Shown here: piece after piece, positions 56,311 through 64,000 of the stretch
Numbering within the stretch: position 1 is the stretch's first letter
Layout: each line of letters begins with the position of its first letter
Translations under genes and position numbers: made by a program
Notes under the pieces: generated by a model
What the model was told of the DNA's origin: nothing
What the model saw: only the letters and a program-made list of their open reading frames with translations
The model's database searches: none
Source: Triatoma infestans
Taxonomy: Eukaryota; Arthropoda; Insecta; Hemiptera; Reduviidae
Length of the DNA: 64,000 nucleotides
Assembly: GCA_011037195.1 (NCBI GenBank)
Contig: JAAEAF010002760.1
Coordinates: 1 to 64,000 of the forward strand
Direction: 5' to 3'

Positions 56311-57944
56311 CAAACTTTCCAAAACTCTCATCTTATCCAGTTATCATAATCTAAAATACACCAGTATCACTGTGCTCTCTACTACGTTTCCCAATCTCAT
56401 TTCTTCTTTGCTGACCTAAATGTTTCTTTTGTCTCTAATTTGGTCTAAATACGATATAAAAATTTAAAGTCCAACCGATTTTTCTAAGCCAATCTTTTGG
56501 TTTGTAAATCCAAGTGGCCGCAAGGCAATTTAGTGTCGAATTGTTACAAAATTTGAAAATTAAGAAGACACACTGGGTGTGTGCTTCAACAAGTGGACGA
56601 TACCTGTATCTATTTTATCACTTTTGCTTGTTTAAGTTAATGTATAATAGTGTAAAAGAAATAAATAAAAAAAGACTTTATCTTTTCAATTTTAAAATTC
56701 TAACATTATAATATTCCGAATATGGAAAATATTCGTTTATAATTTATTATTATTATTATTATTCTATAGGAATGCAACAAAATAAATAATTGAATAATTA
56801 TATTGTGTGAGCGTTATATCATTTTTATTTATTTATTTTTTTGTAAAATAAATACAATATATAAAGATCCGTGGAGGACCTTCTTCATTAATACCCACTA
56901 TTATTTATCCTTATCACCACCACTTACCTTTGCAAAAAAAGACTTTCACCTGTCATGAAATAAAACTTAGTGAGATTTCTCATGGTCAAAAGTATACAAT
57001 TTTACAAATATAGAAACAAATTGTAATATATACAAACATGGGCAAGGATAAAGTTAAAATAAAACATGAACAAAAAAAAAAAAAAAGAGCAGAAACAAAT
57101 GATTTGACATAAAATGAGTTAAGTAAATAAAACAAAAAAAACCACAATAAAAACAAAGAATATTTTTCTTTCTATTGCATTATAATAATCATCGTGAACA
57201 TATTATAAACATAACTTATGTATATGTACATATTGTATGATTTTTCTATAATAGGAATAGTATACACTAATGAGAGCTAGCTTATAAATATTATAGTTGT
57301 GTATAAGGTTTGTTACGTACGTCGAAAGGATGATAACTAATAGGCAAACCTAGCTACCTAGTTGTGACTTTCTTACCACACTATTATATAGATAATAACG
57401 GTACTACTTATAATGAAAAGGGAGGGTAACCAATCTCATCACCGATAGTTGTTAAGATATACGGCTGTTGCCAGTTTTGTTCAATTTGCCTCAAGGTAAG
57501 TAATATCATATCGATCAAAAATCTTTTTTTTTTTTTAGCAAAAAAAAACACATACACACGAACGTACATATATAGGAACTTTTCTTTTTAGAAAGGGGAT
57601 TCATATTATGTATTGAGTTCGGGGTCTTCAATAATAATCAACACCGAACACCTTTTTATATAATAATTTATTGCCGCCTATATTTCTGCTATAAATATTA
57701 TATATATTATTTCTGTATTTTGTAATTTAATCTAATTAATATTAATGTGCAATTTATCTTCTTTTTTTTCTTTTTTTTAAAGAAAAAGTCAATTCATATT
57801 TCTTTTTTCTAGTTTTTAAAGTTTCACATAATAATCCGGAATCTAGAGTTTCTTTCTACCAAAGAGAACGCGACAGTTATATTTGTGTTTTGGAATAATT
57901 GGTTTCAATTTTAGTAAACTCTTCCTTTTAGAAAGTTTACACGT
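56311..57944. other. No gene seen; one donor-like site
   Basis: AT-rich with a TTA repeat (56743-56762). On the plus strand CCTCAAGGTAAGTAAT (about 57490-57505) would make a good splice donor after a non-coding stretch. On the minus strand GCAAAGGTAAGTGG (about 56937-56924) is another. Neither can be tied to a gene. Confidence 0.3.
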
Positions 57945-58335
57945 TATAATGGGTTTGAAAAGGAGAGAAATTTGGTTAGATTAGATAAATGAACTAGAAG
58001 TAAATCTGAACGCTATGTAATAGTAAGGTTAATACAAACCGCCTGGACTTTACATTAAAATATATAAAATGGTTTCGAGAGGTAAAGAGAAAGGTTGTTG
58101 ACGCGTTGTGACTGTTGTATGAACTCAGCTGCAACATTCCCGGTAGATCTCCCGTAGCTGTATTTAAACAGTTTCTCCCACTCTAGTGTGGCCTAAGCTA
58201 GAGAGTGATCCTGTCAAATTTTATGTCTCCTTCTCTTCGGATCCTAAGAGAGGGATCTATAGCAGAGAGAGAGAGACATGAAATTTGACAGGATCACTCT
58301 CTAGCTTAGAATTCCTCTCTTCGGATCCTATTACA
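57945..58335 (-). mobile_element. LTR-like family B, copy with internal inverted duplication
   Basis: The same order as 16855-17193 (GAACTAGAAGTAAATCTGAA, CGCCTGGACTTTACATTAAA, TTTAAACAGTTTCTCCCACT), ending GGATCCTATTACA. Near the end GCTAGAGAGTGATCCTGTC (58197-58215) returns as its complement (58287-58308), making a long hairpin with a second GGATCC-rich segment in the loop. The other copies lack this duplication. Confidence 0.55.
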
Positions 58336-58921
58336 AACGTGCTATCATCATTTGTACCTATTCTTACTGTATATGTGAGGTAGTAACAACACTGAGAATA
58401 TCTTTCTAAGTTGCTAAACCCATAGAAGTGGAAAACTGAGATTTTTCCTTGATAACCTGTTTATGGTAATCAAAATGACACACAAAGTTAGTTTATAGGT
58501 ATATTATAGGAAAAGTCTTTGCATGATTAAAACAGTTTATTAAAGTTTATAGATATATCATATATTTTTGTCCTTTTTTTTAAGGGCTCTAAGCAAGTTC
58601 ATTTTTAAACGTTTAAAAACCTAAAAATAATGCTCTTTAAAGAGGACAAAAAATCAAATGGTCACACAAGGGTCAAATATTGCCCACGTTAGGGATTAAA
58701 CAATTATCCTTCAATGTTTAAAACGGCTTTGCGTCTGAAAAATCACCTTCTTATCACGATAACATAAAAATAGATGGATACGCAAAACTGGACCGATTGA
58801 ACACAAAAAAGGAAGCAGGCGATTCTTGAGCAAATAACTGATTGGTTACTTATAAATAGATATTACCATTATTTCGGAATTTATTAGGAAATAAAATATT
58901 TGAAATAAATTGTAACCAAAT
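58336..58921. other. No gene seen
   Basis: AT-rich spacer. Confidence 0.4.
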
Positions 58922-59873
58922 AAAAAAAAACCGGTGTCAAACACACACACAACTTTCTCTTACTCCAGTTTTCAAAATTGTAACTGACAAATTTTAGAGT
59001 TTGTGTACTATATTTGATGAAATTCGTTGGAGTTGTCGAAAACTGAAAAAAATGTTCAGTAAAAGCGCACTTCCAGTTTACTAATCTTCTTGAAACTTGG
59101 AATTTCGGCCATCTATTTATTTCTAATTACTTTTGTTTGGATGGTAGAACAATTATGATAGCACTTTAGAGAAAAACATAACCCCCCAAAAGCCCCCTTA
59201 AATGATATTATCAGGAGAAATGTTTCAAATAAAAGTTGTAGCTCTTTATATGTGTAGTTCACATGCCTAGTTTAAAGAAAATCGTTGGAGCCGTTTTCAA
59301 CAAAATACCAGAAAACTGAAAAATACATTTCAGTAAAAACACACTTTCGGTCATTGAATTTTTTCAAATAGGGAATTTCAACAACACATTTGATTCTAAT
59401 TGATATTATTTAGATGACAGAATTTTATAATAAACTTAATTAGCACTTTAGAGGAAAACCTAACCCCAGCCTCCTCCAAAAGTGCCCTTAAATGAATTTT
59501 TCCAGAGAAATGTTTTAAGTAAACGTTTTAGATCATTGTATTTGTAGTTGACGTAATAATTTTGAAGAAAATCGCAAGAAAGTAAAAAAAAAAACCATTG
59601 AGTAAAGTGCTACTTCCGGTTGAAGAATTTCGACAGATAACGTACTGTCAGATCCCACGGTGATACCTAAACGGAATATCAAGTTTCAACTTTCTATGGT
59701 TTTTCGTTATTGAGCTATGCTTACATACAAATTCACACACACACACACAATTTGCGAAAAAAACACTTGTTTGGACTCAGGGAACCTCAAAACGGATATT
59801 TCCGGTGAAAACTTGATATCGAAATTTGGCACGATTACAATACTTCCTCTTACTAGAAATAAGAGAAAGTAAA
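58922..59873 (+). repeat. Family A repeat, full-length copy
   Basis: Starts AAAAAACCGGTGTCAAACAC and ACTTTCTCTTACTCCAG. It ends CTCTTACTAGAAATAAGAG and AAAGTAA. The three-unit interior is present, with an ACACACACACACA tract at about 59733. Confidence 0.85.
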
Positions 59874-60155
59874 TAAACCTGAAATGAAACTGTAGACAGA
59901 TTTTGATCAAAACCTTACTGTCACGTTCGCTGGTAACATCTAAACGAAATATTAATTTTAAACTTTCTATGGTTTTTCCGTTTTTGAGTTTTACTGATCA
60001 CACACACACACACACACACCATAAACCATTTCTAAAAAACAATTTTTTCTTACTTAGTGGACCCTAAAACATGTATTTCCAGTGAATATATTATTTCCAA
60101 AATTGTACACGATCACAATACTTCCGGTTACCAGGAATAAAAGAAAGTAATACAT
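59874..60155 (+). repeat. Second family A 3' end in tandem
   Basis: Repeats the last third of family A (GACAGATTTTGATCAAAACC, TTTTTCCGTTTTTGAG, CA-repeat at 60000-60018, CAATACTTCCGGTTACCAGG, AAGAAAGTAA). Diverged. With the previous entry it forms a tandem of two 3' ends. Confidence 0.65.
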
Positions 60156-60359
60156 CCGCTAAGGAACGATCAACCACTTTCTCATACATAGATACAATTA
60201 GCAAAGTTGTTCAGATTTGGAATTTTTACTAAATATTTAGCTGCCTTCGATATTATTTAAGATTATAATAGGTAAACCACATCCAATGGTCATTACTGAT
60301 GAAACCTGAATTTCCGAGCTCTCTCAGATCACAAAATTAATAGGTTTATCTTGGTTATA

Positions 60360-61240
60360 CGACGGTCATTCAATAAGTAACGAGACAAAACGCTGTATCA
60401 TAGAAACGGTTTGTTTAATCAGTGCAATAGTTTCAGTACGTCAAGTTGGCATCCTTGTACTTAGTTTCTATCAGCTATTCGAGAGTATTTGTTGAGCATG
60501 ACCTCAAATGTATTCAGTTAACAATGGCGAGCATTATACCAAGGAAAAACAACGGTCTGTGTTAGATTTTTAGTTGCAGAAGATATCAAAGGTAGTAAAA
60601 TCCACGAAAGAATGTTGACAGTGTACGGGAATAATTGTTTGAACCGTTCGAACGTTTACAAATGGTTAGAACAGTTTAAAACTAGCCGCGTAACTGTCTG
60701 AGAGGAGCAACGAAGTGGACGACCGGTTGAAGTTGCAACTTCCTCCCTCAAATCTAGCATTAACGGGTTAATTCAGGACAACAGGCGTATTACTGTTGAA
60801 GTAGAATTTGCACGCGAGTGTTGAAACTGTCCATAACATTATTCAGAATAAGCTGCAGTACAAGAAAAGTTTTGCGAAATGGATTCCAAGACAACTTACG
60901 GACGCCCACAAAGAAAGTGGTGTGGGAAATCCTTCCACATCTTCCCTACAGCCCCGACCTCGTCCCATGGAATTTCCATTTAGTTGGACTCCTTAAAGAG
61001 GCTCTACGTAAAAAAACATTTTTAAACCAATGTAGAAGTTAAAAATCAGGTGCAAAAGTGACTTCGAAAGCAACCCAAAAAATTTTATGCCAAAGGCCAT
61101 ACACAAATTAGAAGAACGATGGGACAAGTCTATAAATGTTGCTGGGGACTATGTTGAAAAGTAGCCAAAGTTTTGTATTGATTAAATAAATCGTTTTTGA
61201 TCTACGGCGATTTGTATCGTTACTTATTGAATGACCCTCC
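60360..61240 (+). mobile_element. Mariner-type element with internal deletion
   Basis: Termini CGACGGTCATTCAATAAGTA (60360-60379) and, complemented, GGAGGGTCATTCAATAAGTA (61221-61240) are inverted repeats with TA outside each (60358-60359, 61241-61242). The 881-bp length is about 0.4 kb short of a full mariner. The transposase reading jumps from the N-terminal part to the third aspartate block. Confidence 0.9.
60570..61163 (+). pseudogene. Mariner transposase, internally deleted
   Basis: The N-terminal part has AEDIKGSKIHERMLTVYGNN, then NRSNVYKWLEQFKTSRV (helix-turn-helix) and RSGRPVEVAT. After KESG/WCGK (about 60918-60935) it passes directly to ILPHLPYSPDLVPWNFHLVG (60929-60988), the block with the third catalytic aspartate. 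The segment with the first two aspartates is gone. A worn C-terminus ends GDYVEK (about 61147-61163). Stops occur throughout. It resembles the mariner group related to the SETMAR transposase half. Confidence 0.85.
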
Positions 61241-61464
61241 TATGCCAAATTTGAAGAATTCGGGTAAGAAAATTGCGATAAACTAAAAAAAAAAAAAAAG
61301 TTCCAGAAAATTTACAATTTAATGCAACACAATTTAATTCTTCTTAATCCAGTTCAGTTGGTATAGAACCGTGTGATATTCTTCAGGCGGTCTTCAGCCG
61401 ATAGCCTGCAGTCAGTCTTCCACTATATTATCTTTAAGCTTTCCAGGAAAGTATTCCAAATAAT

Positions 61465-61800
61465 ATTATGAAGAAATTTGGTGAGGATCGGTCAAGAAAG
61501 ATTCATTCAATTATGCCAACGTTTCGACAGAGTTTCCTGTCTTTATCAAGGCTTTAATATATAGATAGTCATGAAGATGTGGAGAAAGAATTTTGAGTGG
61601 AACTTAGAAACATAATTTTTTTTTTCTATGTTTCTGCGATGTAACAAATGTGTTTGTTTAAAAATTCTTTCTCCACAACTTCAGGTCTATCTATATATTA
61701 AAGCCTTGATAAAGACCGGAAAATCTGTCGAAACATTGGCATTATTGAATATTTCTTTCTTGACTGATCCTCACCAAATTTCTTCATAACATAATTCTTC
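61465..61800. mobile_element. Foldback element, third family (E)
   Basis: Arms of about 145 bases (TTATGAAGAAATTTGGTGAG left at about 61467; complement at about 61770-61793 right). Their inner edges run through AAGCCTTGATAAAGAC and GTCGAAACGTTGGC. The latter has a helix (GACAG/CTGTC) followed by GAAA, as in the hammerhead-like families, but CTTGATAAA is not a proper core, so I do not call a ribozyme. Confidence 0.75.
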
Positions 61801-61850
61801 AACGGTCAACAAAGACTTTTATCTTTCAAATAATAGCTATACATGTTTGT

Positions 61851-62020
61851 TGTGGTGGTTGGTTCCGCAGAGCTGGAAAGCATCAGAGACATTTTCCGTG
61901 GTAGCCTACTTCATTTTGTGGTCATCGACCGGTTTCGGGCGTTCGCCCATCTTCAGGATGCGTTTTTCAGACAGTGTGACAACACAGACTTGCACAGAGC
62001 AATTTAGTTTCACACTAACT
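61851..62020 (+). mobile_element. Single family C monomer
   Basis: One arm only: TTGTGGTGGTTGGTTCCGCA, GAGCTGGAAAGCATCAGAG, through the hammerhead motif to GACTTGCACAGAGCAA. No inverted partner follows, so the unit can exist singly. It is about 170 bases long. Confidence 0.8.
61923..61961 (-). ncRNA. Hammerhead-ribozyme-like motif, intact core
   Basis: Minus strand: GCATC, CTGAAGA, T, GGGC-GAAC-GCCC, GAAA, CCGGTC, GATGACC, identical to 2621-2659. All core elements are kept in the lone monomer. Confidence 0.65.
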
Positions 62021-62130
62021 GAGACGTATTTTTAAAATACTCATTTAAAAAAATCATCGTCATTTTTACATTTTTCATTCATTTTTTCACAATCGTCATT
62101 TTTAAAATGCTCTAATAGCTATACATCTAC

Positions 62131-62203
62131 ATTCTCGCTTCGGCGAAAAATATCTACTAAAATTGTAACGATACAGAGAAGATTAGCATAGACCCTACCG
62201 CCC
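62131..62203 (+). pseudogene. U6 snRNA copy, 3'-truncated
   Basis: CTCGCTTCGGC (62134-62144), TACTAAAATTG (62155-62165), AACGATACAGAGAAGATTAG (62167-62186) and CATAGACCC follow the U6 small nuclear RNA order, including the ACAGAGA box that pairs with the 5' splice site. After CATxGxCCC the similarity ends, so the AGC-containing catalytic stem partner and the 3' stem-loop are missing. The 5' stem is mispaired (GCGAAAAA after CGGC). Not a working U6 gene, probably a retroposed piece. Confidence 0.85.
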
Positions 62204-62644
62204 TCCCATTGTTGCTGAAAAATAACACTGCCTATTTCAGGGAATTTGCGAATGCGACATTATGACGTCGCATGATATGGTGACATTGATAATAATCAGA
62301 TTGAGTGTGATTTCTGAAATGGAAATAATTTATTGTCTGAATGAGTTTAAACTATATTTCATAGGTTTACTTTTAAATTGAGTAATGTGGCTTCTCCCAG
62401 GAATGTCGAGTACTGAGTGGAGGTAAGTTTCTTCGATTAACGTTAGGTAGTCGGAGTATATGTCTGGAATGGAAGTAACTTGCTGTCAGAATCGGGGAAT
62501 GAACGTGTATAAAACCGTATTAAACGTTGGATTTTAGCTTAGTTTGTAATAGTTGTCCTCCTCACAGAAATATCGAGTACTGGGAAGAGTTTAGTTTAGT
62601 GTCGTCAGATAGGTGCAGTGAATGAATGAAAATAAACTTTATTG
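62204..62644. other. No gene seen
   Basis: Two similar halves (about 62390-62490 and 62550-62625) share GAATGTCGAGTACTGAG / GAAATATCGAGTACTGGG, so an imperfect tandem duplication is likely. Otherwise unassigned. Confidence 0.4.
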
Positions 62645-62729
62645 TATATATTATTGTTGTGGTGGTTAGTTCCGCAGAGCTGGAAAGCATCAGAGACATT
62701 TTCCGTGGTAGACTGCTTTATTTTGTGGT

Positions 62730-62768
62730 CATCGAGCGGTTTCGGGTGTTCGCCCATCTTCAAGATGC
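62730..62768 (-). ncRNA. Hammerhead-like motif, core mutated
   Basis: Left-arm motif with TTGAAGA in place of CTGANGA and CCGCTC in place of CCGGTC. Probably inactive. Confidence 0.5.
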
Positions 62769-62906
62769 GTTTGTCAGACAGTGTGATAACATGGACTTGC
62801 ACAGAGCAAATTCAGTTTATACACTCAGTGTTAACTTAAAAGTACACAGAGTGTATAAACTGAATATGCTCTGTGCAAGTCCATGTTATCACACTGTCTG
62901 AAAAAA

Positions 62907-62945
62907 GCATCCTGATGATGGGCGAACGCCCGAAACCGGTCGATG
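62907..62945 (+). ncRNA. Hammerhead-ribozyme-like motif, intact core
   Basis: GCATC, CTGATGA (the most canonical core in the window), T, GGGC-GAAC-GCCC, GAAA, CCGGTC, GATGACC. Helix I GCATC/GATG, helix II and the palindromic helix III are all present. Expected cleavage after the GTC at about 62939-62941. Confidence 0.7.
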
Positions 62946-62995
62946 ACCACAAAATGAAGCAGGCTACCACGGAAAATGTCTCTGATGTACATATT

Positions 62996-64000
62996 ATGTT
63001 AGAGTAGTCCTCTCCAAAATAAATATTGGGTAAATAATTTGAAAAAAAATGACCTACATTCTGGTAATCATTCATTCTATTTTTTTTAGAAAACTACAAA
63101 ATAAAACTGAAAAACTCGTTGAGTAAAGTGATTCTCCCATTTACGATATCTTAACTGAAACTTTCCTGACGGATCCCGGTATTAAATCTTTTTTTAACAA
63201 CTCCAATTTAAAAATTCGAAAACATGATACATTCATTACTACTATTAAAAACTGAAATGAAAAAGGATTTGTAGTGTTAATGAAAAACAATGAATAAAAA
63301 ATAAACATCCTAAAAAATTAGACTTTTAACTAAAAAAGGAATTTTAAAAAGTTTAAAAAAAAAAATAACTTCTCTTGAAATAAACTCACCATCGCCCGCC
63401 CTAACCACTTATAGATGAAATACGTAATTTTTTTCTTGATAATTTTAAATTAAATTATAAAATTCGTGCTTTTTCTTCTATTAGGTGATTACGATATATA
63501 CTACAAAAAAAAAAAAAATTACAAAAATATTTTCAGGATCTAGTAACCATTGATAATCTTAAATTACATTTTGAATGTAGTATTATTCGGTTATCTTGAC
63601 TTTAATAAGCCAATATATTTAGCTGTGATAATCAAAACGGTCTATTAGTTAGTGATTAAAAATTTAAAATTCGATAAGTGATCACTTTTCTAAGCCTTGA
63701 CCATTTATCTTTACCCTCAGTTCTAACTTCTTTTTATAGAATTTTTTTTTATAAAGATATTTTATCAGTGGTTGATCATAAACGTGTATTAATCAGAAAC
63801 TAATTATTTAAATGATACATTATCTTTTTATCTATCATGATTTCGAAAAAAAGAAATTACTAAATCTTGGCATAATTGGAATCCTGACTTTGATGGAAAT
63901 GTTATTTCTTTAGATACCTCTTCTATTAATTCTCTACTGATTCATTTCTGATATAGATTTTGTTAGATTACAACAGGATTATGGGATATCTTAATTTTTA
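62996..64000. other. No gene seen; dispersed repeat at 63480-63585
   Basis: AT-rich. A worn family A unit lies at 63090-63190 (AACTGAAAAACTCGTTGAG, CTGACGGATCCCGG). 63480-63585 is the partner of 50361-50465. Confidence 0.5.

Larger units (their letters stand above)
62645..62995. mobile_element. Foldback element, family C, copy with best right arm
   Basis: Arms: left from TTGTTGTGGTGGTTAGTTCC (62655) through CATCAGAGACATTTTCCGTG; right ending AAAATGTCTCTGATG (62990). The centre is at about 62825-62845. It lies 0.6 kb from the single monomer and the U6 fragment. Confidence 0.85.

Noticed and set aside
56924..56960. A 22-base micro-exon on the minus strand
   Set aside because: Donor GTAAGT is good, but the acceptor is weak and no flanking exon is seen.
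1..64000. CRISPR array, operon or other prokaryotic system
   Set aside because: No regularly spaced repeats with unique spacers, no ribosome-binding sites and no prokaryotic gene layout. The DNA is eukaryotic nuclear.

Overview
The window looks like gene-poor, strongly AT-rich nuclear DNA of an arthropod, most likely an insect. The reasons are one animal-type nuclear gene with spliceosomal introns, Jockey-like LINEs, mariner, PIF/Harbinger, Ty3/gypsy and BEL/Pao elements, and tRNA-derived SINEs. Nothing bacterial is present. I cannot fix the order or species. All family assignments come from motif recognition by eye; no database search was run.

Host genes. Only one gene is securely recognised: DMAP1 (minus strand, 3986-5182), a 397-codon exon of the TIP60/NuA4 and SRCAP subunit. 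It has a 5' UTR intron upstream and an unseen last exon. A promoter-like patch lies behind it (5950-6480). A second probable host exon is short: 14259-14408 on the plus strand, with a strong polypyrimidine tract and AG, an ATG, 46 codons reading like a mitochondrial presequence, and a GTAAGT donor. No later exon could be assigned. A weaker exon candidate sits at 38534-38648.

Layout. 1-1215 gypsy integrase remnant; 1330-2215 GC-rich unknown block; 2560-3871 foldback element and mariner remnant in the DMAP1 intron; 6.7-11.2 kb copies of repeat family A with a TA-flanked MITE; 11.3-13.2 kb gypsy gag/protease interrupted by a Harbinger element; 14.2-24 kb presequence exon, SINEs, LINE fragments and LTR-like family B; 24.4-27.3 kb three LINE tails and a solo LTR; 28.1-33.0 kb an LTR element with a SAP-like, three-zinc-knuckle Gag next to an oppositely oriented LTR; 33.0-36.6 kb Jockey and RNase-H LINEs; 37.1-38.4 kb a complete but dead mariner; 39.6-44.8 kb more family A; 45.2-47.9 kb two LTRs and a BEL/Pao pol tail; 50-51.6 kb Jockey; 52.1-54.2 kb nested foldbacks and a MADF-coding TIR element; 58-60.2 kb families B and A; 60.4-61.2 kb an internally deleted mariner; 61.4-63 kb foldbacks, a single ribozyme-bearing monomer and a truncated U6 snRNA copy.

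The most interesting signal is a set of foldback elements (about 2.6, 44.5, 52.1-52.6 and 62.7 kb, with a lone monomer at 61.9 kb and fragments at 18.1 and 45.7 kb). Their arms carry a hammerhead-ribozyme-like core: CTGANGA, a short GC helix, GAAA, and a palindromic ACCGGT ending in GTC. This is the arrangement described for minimal, possibly dimeric hammerheads of Penelope-like elements and retrozymes. Two sequence families carry it, and one is inserted inside the other at 52 kb.
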